A DNA stretch of 64,000 bases, taken from the NCBI GenBank assembly GCA_030674185.1, contig JAPXFY010000015.1:18786989-18850988 (forward strand), read 5' to 3'. Shown here in pieces: positions 36,005 through 46,800 of this stretch. The position numbers and the translations under genes are program-made. Within the stretch, counting starts at the first letter, position 1. Each line of letters starts with the position of its first letter. The DNA is from Monoplex corrugatus. Lineage: Eukaryota > Mollusca > Gastropoda > Littorinimorpha > Ranellidae. The notes under the pieces were generated by a model. The model saw only the letters and a list, made by a program, of their open reading frames with translations, did not search any database and was not told the origin of the DNA.

Positions 36005-36290
36005 CGTTTGGAGTTTGCTCAAGCGAGATTTATTGCACTAAGACAATTCTATAAGCGTTCCACCTACATCTGCCAGCAATCATCTGGCAGACTCCCTGAG
36101 CCTGCGTAAAAGTCTACGCGCTGGCAAGGTCTTGAAGTTGGGATAGGGGGAAATGGACGAATGAAACACTAAGCCGAAACCACAAGAATGTTGGAATCAA
36201 TAAAATGGGTAGCGAATAGGTCAGTTTTCAATTCTGCAGGCTGGGAAGGCAGGGACTGAACTTGAGATAGGCAACAAGATGTTGATTCCA
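36005..36290 (+). repeat. Dispersed repeat B, plus-strand copy
   Basis: GGAGTTTGCTCAAGCGAGAT, TAAGCGTTCCACCTACATCT, GCCAGCAATCATCTGGCAGA and GAATGAAACACTAAGCC match 13070-13330. Confidence 0.65.
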
Positions 36291-36534
36291 CAGCCCTATC
36301 AAAACATCGCCTTAGATTTAAAGATTAGGCCTACTTACATATTTATCACTCCTCCAAATGTGAACTTCCGTTAGGTTTGAACCAGACAACACGAATTTCT
36401 GATAGGATTCGATTTACGAATCCCGACGTGTCAATTCAGTGGCGTCACATGGATTAACAGGATAACAAAAGAATCTTTATGATAATCACAGATCTGAAAT
36501 CATGATCTGCAGAGATACAGTAAAACACCATCGT

Positions 36535-36635
36535 CATCATCATCATGGTGTTGGCGATCATGGCCCTCCACATACAGCTATCCCCTGTCGCTGCAGGTAC
36601 ACCCCCCAATCTCCCCGTCTTCAGCCACCTTGCAT
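36535..36635 (-). repeat. RTE-like LINE 3' end fragment
   Basis: CATCATCATCATGGTGTTGG then CGATCATGGCCCTCCA and a CATCTCCC-like continuation match the 3' ends of the minus-strand LINEs at 34031 and 38040. Confidence 0.6.
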
Positions 36636-36639
36636 CATA

Positions 36640-37445
36640 GAAGATAAAAATGAATCCTAGTAATTGAAGTATTGTTAAAAATAGTCCGTAGAACGTTGTC
36701 GCAGCCGCAATTGTGGTGAAGGCAGTTGTGGTGAAGATAGCGACGAGGACTGTGGACTACAGGCTTATCGGCCCTTGAACACTCCCGTCTTTGAATTTAA
36801 TTTTCGACGTATGTTTGATGGTGCAAAGTCACCCATGCTGTCACCTGAATGATCACATCTCCGCCAATTTTCATGTCACTTCCACCAAATTTTATGACTG
36901 TCAATAAAGGATCCCGTCACAGTCCCTGAAATTTGTGGAAATTCAAAAACCAATAAATACATAAACAATAAAATCATTTCATGTTTCAAACTTTATTGGT
37001 GGTTTGAACTCATGTATGCTGTTTTTCGGTTGTTGTTTTTTTGTTCCCCCCCCCCCCCCCTAATATTACTGCCAAACATTAACAATGTGCAATTCAGCAT
37101 CATAATCACTATAGGGGGAAAAGATCAGGCAGTTTTTGAATCAACCTCAAGATTTCTCAAAGACTGTAAAATTTCTTAAAAATGAATAGTGCTTTTCCTA
37201 ATATAAAATTCAGTTACATAAACAATATTCTGAAAATGTTAGTTCTAGTGTGTTATGTCAAAGAACGCACCTTCACTGACTTGTAATCATATTTCATTTC
37301 TTGCATTTCTAATGAGCGTTTCCGTGTAATGTTTTTTCATTTATGGAACGATTTATTCATTTACTTTATGTATCTATCTGCCTGTCTATTCGTTCATCAC
37401 AAATGTTTCAATTTCTTGTATTCTCTGGGAGTTGGTTAAATGTAG
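36640..37445. other. Unassigned sequence with a C15 run
   Basis: A C run lies at 37046-37060. AATAAA hexamers occur at about 36905 and 36950, but no coding exon was found next to them. The rest is not recognised. Confidence 0.35.
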
Positions 37446-37447
37446 TG

Positions 37448-37660
37448 TTGGCCCTGATATGGTCTAGCAGTCGGCTGGGCTAAGTAATACGAGCTACGGA
37501 TGGGCACAAGACCACAAGCAATTTAAAATTAGAACCTACGTGCATAAATTTAATTATATGAATTAAGTTCAAGTTCATATTGCTTACAGCCCAGCCGACT
37601 ACTAGAGCCATATCAGGGCTAACACCAAGTCAAAAACGACAACCAGGTTAAGACAAAAGA
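37448..37660. repeat. Two copies of dispersed repeat E, opposite orientation
   Basis: Minus-strand core at 37448-37490 (CCTGATATGGTCTAGCAGTC), then a plus-strand copy at about 37565-37660 (TTCATATTGCTTACAGCCCA, GCCATATCAGGGCTAACACC, AACCAGGTTAAGA). Confidence 0.7.
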
Positions 37661-38039
37661 CAACAGTTAATAACCATGCTCACCGTTAACCTTAAAATTC
37701 TGAAATGAATTATGTGAATATGGCACAGATGAAATGACAAATGAAGTAAATTTTTAGGGGTATTTCTGGATAGTTGTATGCCAAGTCAGCTCCTCTGCGA
37801 AGCACTCGTCTAAGACAGCGACTACGAACAAGTAGGCCACGTTGAGGTGACCTTTACAAAAATCCTGTCCTTGTCACCTACATTAGAATTGGTGACAGCC
37901 AAAAAGACCAGGGCGGTGGGCTTTCTATGCAGAAACTTTAGGCACTACACCACAACGTTCAGAATTGCCACCTGTACTGCAATTGTTCAACTTACGCTTG
38001 AATATCAAGCTTCAATTGTTCAGAACCATCATAAAAGAG
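37661..38039. other. Unassigned sequence
   Basis: The plus frame at 37847-38074 (NFRHYTTTFRIATCT) shows no family. A short segment near 37915 (GGTGGGCTTTCTATGCAGAA) resembles 343-362. Confidence 0.3.
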
Positions 38040-38935
38040 AGATATTCATCATCATCATGGGCCTTGCCGCATAACTTTGGCGGTCATGGCCCTCCATACG
38101 GATCTATCATTTGTTGCTGCAAGTATATCTATATCTTTTACCCTTTTTGTCCCCACCCACTCTGCAAAACTAACATTTCCTCCCTGGGTCTACCTGTTGC
38201 TCCTTCTCTCTCTCTAGCTTTTCGGTTGTGCTTAGGTGCTCAAATTTCTCTTGCCTCATAAAATGTCCTAAAAATGTTGCTCATCTTTTTCTAATCTTCT
38301 TCATTAATGTTCTTTCTGTGTTTTCTTCTTTTAAAACTGTCTCGTTTGCCTTCTTTTCTGTCCATAGAACTCTTTAACAATCAATTCTTCTTATAAACAC
38401 ATTTCAACTGTCTGTTTTGTTCTGACTTTGCTTGTTAATTGTCCAAGTTTTACATTCGTTTGTATTGGTTCTATATAACACTGGAAAACTCTCTTCCTGA
38501 TATCAAATGAGAGGTAGTTGTTGGTAAGAATGCTTTTCATTTTCTTAAACGCTGGTTTAGCTGGGTCAGAGCTGCTGGATATTTCTAATATGCATCTGCT
38601 GGCTGGTGAGATGACCGTCGCTAGATACCTAAACATATCAACTTGTCTAAATGGTGTGCCATTTGATGTTATTTTACAAGAGGGGGCTTTTTTGTTTTGT
38701 TTTTATATTTTTCTGATTACCATGACTTTAGTCTTCTTACTATTTAGCTCCAGCCCTTTATTTCTGCCTTCTTTTTCTGTAAGTTTAAATTCACAAAACT
38801 TCGTAGGTCTTTTATTTTCTGCAATTAGAACGGTGTCATCTGTGTAACGAAGTTTATCATTTTTCCTCATTAGAATGGGGTCATCTGCATAACGAAAATG
38901 ATCTCTTTTCCTCCAACTTTTATCCCAGGGCACAG
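38040..38935 (-). pseudogene. RTE-like LINE, heavily decayed, minus strand
   Basis: Minus-strand fragments include RYTDDTVLIAENK, GLELNSKKTKVMVI, MFRYLATVISPASRCILEIS and RKRVFQCYIEPIQ, and the family 3' end near 38050-38110. The catalytic segment is duplicated in tandem: a second RYADDPILM-like copy precedes it (about 38870-38905 against 38825-38860). Many frameshifts; inactive. Confidence 0.8.
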
Positions 38936-39224
38936 GAAGACACTAAGGTATTGAAACAGGTCCAATAACAAGTGGCAAAGTATGCCTCAACACTTACTTT
39001 GATAGGACGCCAAGAACCCCTACTTCTTTCAGGAACAACCTCAAGCGGGACAATCAGGAACACTGCAGGCATTGCAACAGACTACTGCAGTGATGCTGGG
39101 TCGAATCACCAATGCGTTGGCAGATACCTACATTCACACACCTTATAGTTTTAATTCTAGGAACCTAGGAGCAAACAAGAGTCCATCAAGGTATGCTGCC
39201 CTACTTTAGTTTTTCTTTTCCCAA
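38936..39224. other. Unassigned sequence
   Basis: Possibly decayed LINE sequence (frame fragments such as LRYLEQVQ), but not assignable. Confidence 0.25.
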
Positions 39225-39254
39225 ACATTTAGTGGGCCGTCTTCTTAAGAATCT

Positions 39255-39412
39255 TAAAAGCAGGCTAGAGCTCTTGCAAGCATTTCCTAAGTATATTATA
39301 AATTCATACAAACCTACCTGCGGTATGACCGTTCTTTATTCTGCTTTAAAAGCAGTCATGCTTCATCTCTGGGGAGCTAAGGAGAGAACTTTGAAAAAAA
39401 CGGATGAATGAT
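39255..39412. repeat. Dispersed repeat F, copy 2
   Basis: AGGCTAGAGCTCTTGCAAGC, ATAAATTCATACAAACCTA, GTTCTTTATTCTGC and TCTCTGGGGAGCTAAGGAGA match 32040-32215. Confidence 0.6.
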
Positions 39413-39424
39413 CTGTTATTTTTG

Positions 39425-39690
39425 TTTAAAGCCCAGAGCCATGTCAGGGCTGAAACCGTTTCAAAACATACACAATTCTTCAACAACAACAACAACAAAA
39501 GGAAACGAAAATTAAGTACACATATCAATGCACTCACGCACATAATCTATGGAGATGCCCCTGGCGTTGACCACTCCATCTAATTCATCGCACATGAGAT
39601 TTAAAAACATACTAGAATAAAAATCTAAACATAACTCAGGACACTAAAACCTATAAAGACGGGCCTAAATCACCTAAAATGGCTGAAAGA
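39425..39690 (+). repeat. Dispersed repeat A, truncated copy
   Basis: The core has an internal deletion (AAAGCCCAGAGCCATGTCAG), then CACATATCAATGCACTCACG, GGCGTTGACCACTCCATCTA and ACATGAGATTTAAAAACATA. It breaks off near 39690. Confidence 0.7.
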
Positions 39691-39904
39691 CAGAAATAAA
39701 ATCTAGTCAAGAAAAGACAGCCAGGACAAGAAAGAGGAACAAGTAACTTACTGAGTGAAACCATTACGAAACATCTACTACCTTAGAATCACTGCTGGAC
39801 ACATTCAGTCAGAAGCTGGCTGGGCTGTAGCCTCCACAACCTAAAACAGGTCCTTCTGTTGCTCATTTTAATGACGGTTTTTGTTGTTGTTGTTTTTTTA
39901 ATTT
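39691..39904. other. Unassigned sequence
   Basis: No feature recognised. Confidence 0.25.
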
Positions 39905-40075
39905 TAGTGATATCAGTTCAGTTTATCACAGGCCTCTCCCCTCCCTCCTCCCCTATTTCAAAACCTTGCGAGCATAGACTCTGAGAGTCTGTACGATAAC
40001 TGCTGGCAGATTTGGATGAAACACACATGAAACTGAGTGCAATGATTCCTTCTTACATAAACTCCAACTTCAAGC
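39905..40075 (-). repeat. Dispersed repeat B, minus-strand copy
   Basis: On the minus strand AAATCTGCCAGCAGTTATCG and the flanking segments match the other repeat B copies. Confidence 0.6.
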
Positions 40076-41040
40076 TTTTTACAAAAAGACCTGCTCAAGA
40101 GGAGGTAGACTACTAAGCCAACCACAGAGCCATATACATGTACATCCAGGAGGGACCAGTTGTTATCCAGGGAAAAGCTGTGTATAAAAGATGGGGCTCC
40201 GGCATCCTTGCCAGGCAGCTACAGTCTCGTGCACAAGACAGAGGCAACTTGCATAGTCTGACTACAAGGCCTAATCCAACTTAGAAAGCTGATGGCCAGG
40301 CCAGTGCCAGGGATATGAATACGAACACGATCTTTTAAAGCTTCAGGCCCTTAAGCCTATTTACACGAAGCACATGGTGGTTGGGGATGAAAAAAAAGAA
40401 AAGAAAAATAAGCATCACTCAGTTCTTTGTGACATCGATATCTATATCCCAGTATTATGACATAGGATAGAGTTAATTTTAATGTTTATCTGATCACTGA
40501 CGTTCAACATCCTCTTCACAGTCCATCACACTATTGCAACAGACTGTCTTTACAATGAATCCTGATAACTTTCATGACCAGCATCACTGGAGCAGTGCCA
40601 GGGAATGCAGGATAGCATCAGATTCAGCTCCTAAAGAAACACCTGTCCAACACCCAGTTCATCCGGATCACATGGATGAAACCATGAAAAAAAAAAAAAG
40701 CAGGAAGGCTTGGCGTCCGGGGGGCGGGGGATACATTACCTGGCAGAGTTAAGGAGCAGAACCTCTCGTTTAAGTGTTCACCCCCTGAATCTGAAGAAAC
40801 TTCACTTTGACAAGTGAAATCTGGGCATTTTGGATGCAGCTTAGTTCCTTCTTAGCTTGCTCAGCAATTGCTAAGACAACTACATGTACTTAGAAAATGG
40901 CATTACTGTTAAAGAAGAGAATTAAATATGCATGAATCATACTGACGCTTAGTTTCTTTTTGACTTGGCCATCCACAAGACCACAATCATTATAAACTGC
41001 CATTCATGTCAGAGTTCTACAGAATATATAATACAAAGTA
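40076..41040. other. Unassigned sequence
   Basis: GTATAAAAGATGGGGCTCCG at 40180-40200 looks like a TATA box, but the same text order resembles the end of repeat A (ATACTGAAAGAGCCCCCGGC) and no gene follows. The plus frame at 40534-40752 is not recognised. Confidence 0.3.
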
Positions 41041-41400
41041 TGCATGAACCAAAAATACACAATAATAGAATCAGAACGCTTCTTTACTCAGGACAGAAGC
41101 AAATTTTCGGCCAACTATCCTTTGTCAAGCATATACACAAGGCAAAGAATAAATGCACAACACTTACCAAAAAGAAAAAAAAAACTAAAGTGGCCATTTT
41201 CTCCTGCCAGACTCTATGACTGGGAAGTTGTCTGCTTTTTGTTCTGGTGTGTTTTCTAAGTGTTGTGCATTTGTTCTTGTCCTTTGTATACGCTTGACAA
41301 AGGCCAGTTGGCCAAAAATGTCCATTTGTCTTGTTTTTATCAAATACGCGTTTTAATTCTAGTTTTGTTTTTTTCTGGTTAACATTTGCCTGAACGCTGG
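41040..41400. mobile_element. Fold-back element, copy 2
   Basis: The left arm (AGAATCAGAACGCTTC, AAATTTTCGGCCAACTATCC, TTTGTCAAGCATATACA, ATGCACAACACTTACC) is mirrored by the right arm (AAGTGTTGTGCATTTG, CTTTGTATACGCTTGACAAA, GGCCAGTTGGCCAAAAATG, ACGCGTTTTAATTCT). It is the same family as 32292-32942 with a much shorter interior. Confidence 0.7.
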
Positions 41401-42655
41401 CAGTCGCTTTGATTCAGATTTCAATATGCATGCATCATGCTGAACGTTTACCATACATGCATAAAGCTTACCCATAGACTGTTCTGGAGCGGCTGTCACT
41501 TTGAGTCTGGTGCTGCACTTTGACCTGGCATGCACTCCAGAAATGGCTCCTGGTTTGGCATTTACTGTTGAGTGACGCAGGCCCAACATCTGAGAATCTT
41601 TTTCTGTTAATTCATGCGCTGACAAATGAAAACATTCACAGCCATTATCTGTACAAGTCCCTATTTCCATACCTCTGGATGTTTCCTGGTCTTCTGCAGG
41701 GGGCAGGCCCTAATTCTGTTGAACTGTTGCTGTCACTGTCAAAGTTTCTGACATTTCAGATTCCTCAGCAGATGTGTTGTCCATCACTGACTTTTTTTAC
41801 TTTTCTTCTTCTTCTTGTGTATAGTCAAGTCTTCTTGATTCTTGGCTTGATAATTTTGTTGAAGCTTGTGGTAAACTACGATGTTCACTGGCTCCCCCCC
41901 CCCCCCCCCCCAAAGTCTGATACTTTGTTACAAGGAATAGAATGGTTGGACAAGTTTGAAGTTCTTGGTATAGTGCCACCATCTGTAGCTAATTGTGTTT
42001 TGTATTACCCCGGTACAGCAAATTCGTTTTTCAATGGGATGTGAATGAAGAGAAAAACAACAAGGAGTGACATAAGTGCATTTAATTTAAGCATCTGGGT
42101 GTTAGCTGAGCAGCACCGTTTTGTACTTTCTGAAGTCAGAGAAGACTCTGTGGACAGCCAGCATGGAGATGAGTGTTTTGCTGGCATCCTACGAGAGGAG
42201 ATGGCAAACAAAACCAATGCAACGAAGCTCCAAGTAGCAAGCGCGACAGACAAGAGGAAAATTGAAGAAGAAAAAAAGTGTCCTATTAAGTGTAATGCCA
42301 AGACTGCGCACACCAACAGAGATTTGAACGAGGCAGTTTTCTACCTGGACAGAAGTGGGGACCGAATTAGTGGACGAAAGTCTTTTGGGTGTAATGGAAA
42401 TCTTCAAATTCATCACTGCTCATTGAATTTGTTGTTTGTCAGCTGTAGTTTTGCATCTTAGATACAGAAAGAAAAAACAATGGCGAGAAAGGCTATGAGA
42501 CAGTGAGAAACTGGGTGTGTATAAAGAAGAAAGAGAATACGACCCAACATGGATCCTCAAGAGACTCACAATTTAAGGCATCTGAGGGAGAAAAAAGATA
42601 ACAAATAATCTGTGCGTGATCAGAGACATACGACTAAAACATGAAACTGCATCAT
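41401..42655. other. Unassigned sequence with a C18 run
   Basis: C run at 41894-41911. Plus-strand frames at 41520-42044 (174 codons) and 42045-42461 (138 codons) are fairly long, but I recognise no motif and the first runs through the poly-C tract. They may be relics of a mobile element or chance frames. Confidence 0.35.
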
Positions 42656-42659
42656 ATAA

Positions 42660-43085
42660 GATGCTTAAGGTATCGTGAAGACAAGATATAAGAGTAGAAT
42701 GATTTACTGTATCAAAAGCGGCAGGCAGATCCAGGAGAGACAGCTGACATATTTGACCATCATCACTGGCAAAGAGAAGATCACTGTCTAGTTTTAAGAG
42801 AGCAGTTTCAGTACTGTAACCAGTACAGCTGGCAGACCGCAGAGAATACAACAAGTTAGGATGAAGGTGGTCCTGGAGTTGGAGAAGCACGATCTATATG
42901 TTTGTGTGAGAAAGGAATGGTAAATTGAAGGTAAGTCTTTAGTTTTTTTTAAGTTCTCTGTGTCCAGGGAAGTATTTTTGCGAAAAGGTTTCACAATATC
43001 AGTTTTTAATACAGTAGGAAAACAACCAGAACTTAGGGATTCCTTTCCAATGTATGGCAGTAAATCATAAATAACAACAGATCTA
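42660..43085 (-). pseudogene. CR1-like LINE RT fragment, minus strand
   Basis: Minus-strand text SLSSGCFPTVLKTDIVKPF, then after a frame change LLQLQDHLHPNLL, CTGYSTETALLKLDSDLLFA, DGQICQLSLLDLPAAFDTVN (RT box A) and HSTLISCLHDTLSI. It covers only the finger and palm start of the RT; catalytic YADD and the 3' part are missing. It ends about 80 bp before the first Tc1 element. Confidence 0.8.
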
Positions 43086-43168
43086 AAAGAAAAACAAAAT
43101 GTACACACGTACACATGTATATACATAGACCTACATACATTACACATACAAACATCCACACACACATA

Positions 43169-44785
43169 TACTACACGTCATTATTTAAGGGCCAGGAACG
43201 TTTTTGAGTCAATTTTTGAAAGGAGAAATAACCTATTTTCTCTTACTCTTTTCTCCAATTCGTTGCCGTAACTGAATGGATAAGAGCTCAGACAACATTG
43301 CAGTTTCCTTTTGGCACGTGTTTGGGGATTTGCCGATTTGCAATGGGCGGCCCAAGGAAGACAATTTCCACACGAAATTGTCGAATCTTCAGCAGGGTCT
43401 CTCTGACGACGCAGGCAAGGTAGCGACAAAATTCGCTTTGCACGTGCAAGGCAAGCCCTTTTTGAACACTACTCCATCCAAAGTTGCCCGCAGACGAGGA
43501 TAAAAAGGACCCGTTCTTGGTTCGTTTTAACCATGCTTGCAAGACGACGGATGACGGATGAGCAGCTGGGGAGAGCCCTCGCTCTGCTTGATGAAGGCCT
43601 AGCGCAGCGGGAAGTTGCTAGACGACTTGAAGTGTCGCATTCCACAATCCAGAGACTGCTGGAGCGCTTCAATGAGACTGGAGCAGTCCAGGAAAGGCGT
43701 CACACGGGTCGACCCAGAGTAACGACAAGACAGCAAGACCGCTACCTTGCCCTCTCCGTCCTGAGGGAAAGGGCATCCACTGCGGTGACCTTGAGGGGTC
43801 AGCTGAGGGACGCAACAGGTGCTAACATCAGCTGCAGCACGGTGAGAAGACGGCTACATGAGGCAAACTTGAGGTCACGGAGACCGGCCGTCCGACCCGT
43901 GCTGTCACCGGTCAACAGAGTGCGCCGCATGACCTGGGCCAGGGAGCACGTGACCTGGACAAGGCAACAGTGGGCCCGGGTCTTGTTTTCGGATGAGTCC
44001 AGGTTCACCCTGACCTTTAACGATGGCCGGGCTCGGGTGTGGCGACGTCAAGGGGAGAGGTTCGCTGACGCCACTGTCCAAGAGCATAACCGGTACGGCG
44101 GCGGGTCGGTGATGGTGTGGGGTGGCATGAGCCGTGGTACCCGGACCCCCCTGCTCCCCATTGACGGCATCCTGAACGGGGTCCGGTACCGGGACGAGGT
44201 TCTGGCGGCCGTGGCACTGCCTGCGCTTGTGGACCTTGGTCAAGGCGCCATCTTCCAGGACGACAATGCACCTGCGCATCGAGCACGCCTTGTGACCGAC
44301 TTCCTGGAGCAGCATGAAGTCGTCCGTATGGCCTGGCCAGCGTGCTCACCTGACCTGAACCCAATTGAACACCTCTGGGATGTGCTTGGGAGGCGCATCA
44401 GGGACAACCACCCCCCACCGGGCACCCTGGCCAGGCTGGTCGACATCCTGCAGATCGAGTGGGCGGCCATCCCTCAGGACACACTCCGTACCCTTGTGGG
44501 GTCGATGCATCGGCGCTGTGAAGCATGCATCCAGGCTCGGGGCGGACACACGCGATATTGAAAACAGATTGGCCAAATCTGACACTTTCTGTTTTTTGAA
44601 AAGGGGGGGATGTTCCTTTAAATGCATGTGCTGTTCACTAATGGGTCATTGTGCTAATTTCTTTTTCCAAAACAGGTGTGGAAATGATGAAATAAAACAT
44701 AGAATCAATTCTAAACATTGTCAATTATTTCAACTTAAAATTAGAGAGGAAGGAAGAAGTGGCCCTTAAATTATGATTAGGAGTA
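43169..44785 (+). mobile_element. Tc1-like transposon, copy 1 (1617 bp)
   Basis: Ends are imperfect inverted repeats of about 28 bp (TACTACACGTCATTATTTAA then GGGCCA at the left; the right end is the inverse of TACTCCTAATCATAATTTAA then GGGCCA). TA lies immediately outside both ends (43167-43168 and 44786-44787). One transposase ORF, 43533-44561. A TATA-like ATAAAAAG lies at about 43500 and AATAAA at about 44691. It sits in AC/TA-rich microsatellite DNA. Confidence 0.9.
43533..44561 (+). CDS. Tc1/mariner-family transposase (DD34E), intact
   Basis: 342 codons, a normal length for Tc1 transposases. The N-terminal paired-type helix-turn-helix covers about residues 8-110 (AQREVARRLEVSHSTIQRLL, then the GRPRV linker). 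The DDE domain has Asp154 in LFSDESRF, Asp244 in FQDDNAPAH and Glu279 in SPDLNPIEHLWD, with 34 residues between the last two, the DD34E spacing. The glycine-rich GGGSVMVWGGMS box is present. The enzyme would bind the element's inverted repeats and cut and paste it into TA sites. The start at 43533 is the first ATG upstream of the helix-turn-helix and lies about 30 bp after a TATA-like box. The GC-rich coding sequence contrasts with AT-rich surroundings. No stop or frameshift, so it may be active. Confidence 0.95.
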   Translation: MLARRRMTDEQLGRALALLDEGLAQREVARRLEVSHSTIQRLLERFNETGAVQERRHTGRPRVTTRQQDRYLALSVLRERASTAVTLRGQLRDATGANISCSTVRRRLHEANLRSRRPAVRPVLSPVNRVRRMTWAREHVTWTRQQWARVLFSDESRFTLTFNDGRARVWRRQGERFADATVQEHNRYGGGSVMVWGGMSRGTRTPLLPIDGILNGVRYRDEVLAAVALPALVDLGQGAIFQDDNAPAHRARLVTDFLEQHEVVRMAWPACSPDLNPIEHLWDVLGRRIRDNHPPPGTLARLVDILQIEWAAIPQDTLRTLVGSMHRRCEACIQARGGHTRY

Positions 44786-44845
44786 TATATACATACACAC
44801 ACACATATACACAGAAGCACACACACATGCATATACACATACATA
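44786..44845. repeat. 60-bp AC/AT-rich spacer between the two Tc1 elements
   Basis: TATACATACACACACACACA-type sequence beginning and ending with the TA target sites. It forms the unpaired loop of the large inverted repeat made by the two transposons. Confidence 0.85.
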
Positions 44846-46462
44846 TACTCCTAATCATAATTTAAGGGCCACTTCTTCCTTCCTCTCTAATTTTAAGTTG
44901 AAATAATTGACAATGTTTAGAATTGATTCTATGTTTTATTTCATCATTTCCACACCTGTTTTGGAAAAAGAAATTAGCACAATGACCCATTAGTGAACAG
45001 CACATGCATTTAAAGGAACATCCCCCCCTTTTCAAAAAACAGAAAGTGTCAGATTTGGCCAATCTGTTTTCAATATCGCGTGTGTCCGCCCCGAGCCTGG
45101 ATGCATGCTTCACAGCGCCGATGCATCGACCCCACAAGGGTACGGAGTGTGTCCTGAGGGATGGCCGCCCACTCGATCTGCAGGATGTCGACCAGCCTGG
45201 CCAGGGTGCCCGGTGGGGGGTGGTTGTCCCTGATGCGCCTCCCGAGCACATCCCAGAGGTGTTCAATTGGGTTCAGGTCAGGTGAGCACGCTGGCCAGGC
45301 CATACGGACGACTTCATGCTGCTCCAGGAAGTCGGTCACAAGGTGTGCTCGATGCGCAGGTGCATTGTCGTCCTGGAAGATGGCGCCTTGACCAAGGTCC
45401 ACAAGCGCAGGCAGTGCCACGGCCGCCAGAACCTCGTCCCGGTACCGGACCCCGTTCAGGATGCCGTCAATGGGGAGCAGGGGGGTCCGGGTACCACGGC
45501 TCATGCCACCCCACACCATCACCGACCCGCCACCGTACCGGTTATGCTCTTGGACAGTGGCGTCAGCGAACCTCTCCCCTTGACGTCGCCACACCCGAGC
45601 CCGGCCATCGTTAAAGGTCAGGGTGAACCTGGACTCATCCGAAAACAAGACCCGGGCCCACTGTTGCCTTGTCCAGGTCACGTGCTCCCTGGCCCAGGTC
45701 ATGCGGCGCACTCTGTTGACCGGTGACAGCACGGGTCGGACGGCCGGTCTCCGTGACCTCAAGTTTGCCTCATGTAGCCGTCTTCTCACCATGCTGCAGC
45801 TGATGTTAGCACCTGTTGCGTCCCTCAGCTGACCCCTCAAGGTCACCGCAGTGGATGCCCTTTCCCTCAGGACGGAGAGGGCAAGGTAGCGGTCTTGCTG
45901 TCTTGTCGTTACTCTGGGTCGACCCGTGTGACGCCTTTCCTGGACTGCTCCAGTCTCATTGAAGCGCTCCAGCAGTCTCTGGATTGTGGAATGCGACACT
46001 TTAAGTCGTCTAGCAACTTCACGCTGCGCTAGGCCTTCATCAAGCAGAGCGAGGGCTCTCCCCCGCTGCTCATCCCTCATCCGTCGTCTTGCAAGCATGG
46101 TTAAAACGAACCAAGAACGGGTCCTTTTTATCCTCGTCTGCGGGCAACTTTGGATGGAGTAGTGTTCAAAAAGGGCTTGCCTTGCACGTGCAAAGCGAAT
46201 TTTGTCGCTACCTTGCCTGCGTCGTCAGAGAGACCCTGCTGAAGATTCGACAATTTCGTGTGGAAATTGTCTTCCTTGGGCCGCCCATTGCAAATCGGCA
46301 AATCCCCAAACACGTGCCAAAAGGAAACTGCAATGTTGTCTGAGCTCTTATCCATTCAGTTACGGCAACGAATTGGAGAAAAGAGTAAGAGAAAATAGGT
46401 TATTTCTCCTTTCAAAAATTGACTCAAAAACGTTCCTGGCCCTTCAATAATGACGTGTAGTA
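44846..46462 (-). mobile_element. Tc1-like transposon, copy 2 (1617 bp), inverted
   Basis: Same length and ends as copy 1 but in reverse orientation, with TA outside both ends (44844-44845 and 46463-46464). Only scattered substitutions separate the two copies. Confidence 0.9.
45070..46098 (-). CDS. Tc1/mariner-family transposase (DD34E), second intact copy
   Basis: 342 codons, the same protein as the copy at 43533-44561 apart from five substitutions that I can see: T8R, L12R, E33K, one Thr to Met near residue 101 (SCSMVRRR) and one Arg to His after the second catalytic Asp (HRAHL). The helix-turn-helix, the GRPRV linker and the D, D, E triad at 154, 244 and 279 are unchanged. L12R and E33K fall in the DNA-binding domain and could weaken binding; the catalytic domain looks intact. 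The pair being head-inverted, each transposase could act on the ends of both copies. Confidence 0.94.
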   Translation of the reverse strand: MLARRRMRDEQRGRALALLDEGLAQREVARRLKVSHSTIQRLLERFNETGAVQERRHTGRPRVTTRQQDRYLALSVLRERASTAVTLRGQLRDATGANISCSMVRRRLHEANLRSRRPAVRPVLSPVNRVRRMTWAREHVTWTRQQWARVLFSDESRFTLTFNDGRARVWRRQGERFADATVQEHNRYGGGSVMVWGGMSRGTRTPLLPIDGILNGVRYRDEVLAAVALPALVDLGQGAIFQDDNAPAHRAHLVTDFLEQHEVVRMAWPACSPDLNPIEHLWDVLGRRIRDNHPPPGTLARLVDILQIEWAAIPQDTLRTLVGSMHRRCEACIQARGGHTRY

Positions 46463-46469
46463 TATATAC

Positions 46470-46800
46470 ACACACAAACATGTATATGTGTGCATATATA
46501 TAGATCTCTCTTCCCCCCCCCCCCTCTCTACATACATATACACACATATATAAATACACATATATCTGCGTGTGTGTGTGTGTGCGCGCGCGCGCTTGTG
46601 TGTATAGTTGTGTGTGTGTGCGTTTGTGTTTATGTGTGGTTTGTGTGTGTATGGAGTGTGTGTGTGTGTAGTCATGTGGCGTTGTGGTGTGTGTACACAT
46701 GTATAGTGTGTAGTGTGTGTAGTCATGTGACATGGTGTGTGTGTGTGTGTGTGCGTGTGTGTAGTGTGTTGTATGGGTGTGTGTGTGCGCGTGCATGCGT
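46470..46800. repeat. TG-rich microsatellite with C12 run
   Basis: C run at 46513-46524, ATAC/CATA repeats, then interrupted (TG)n with two GTAGTCATGTG segments. Confidence 0.9.

Noticed and set aside
40180..40200. TATA-box promoter
   Set aside because: The text resembles the end of repeat A and no gene follows within reach.
41520..42461. Two adjacent plus-strand frames (174 and 138 codons)
   Set aside because: No motif, the first crosses a C18 run, and no splice or promoter context is convincing. Left as unassigned.
44365..45285. Frames antisense to and overlapping the Tc1 transposases
   Set aside because: Shadow frames of GC-rich coding sequence, repeated in both copies.
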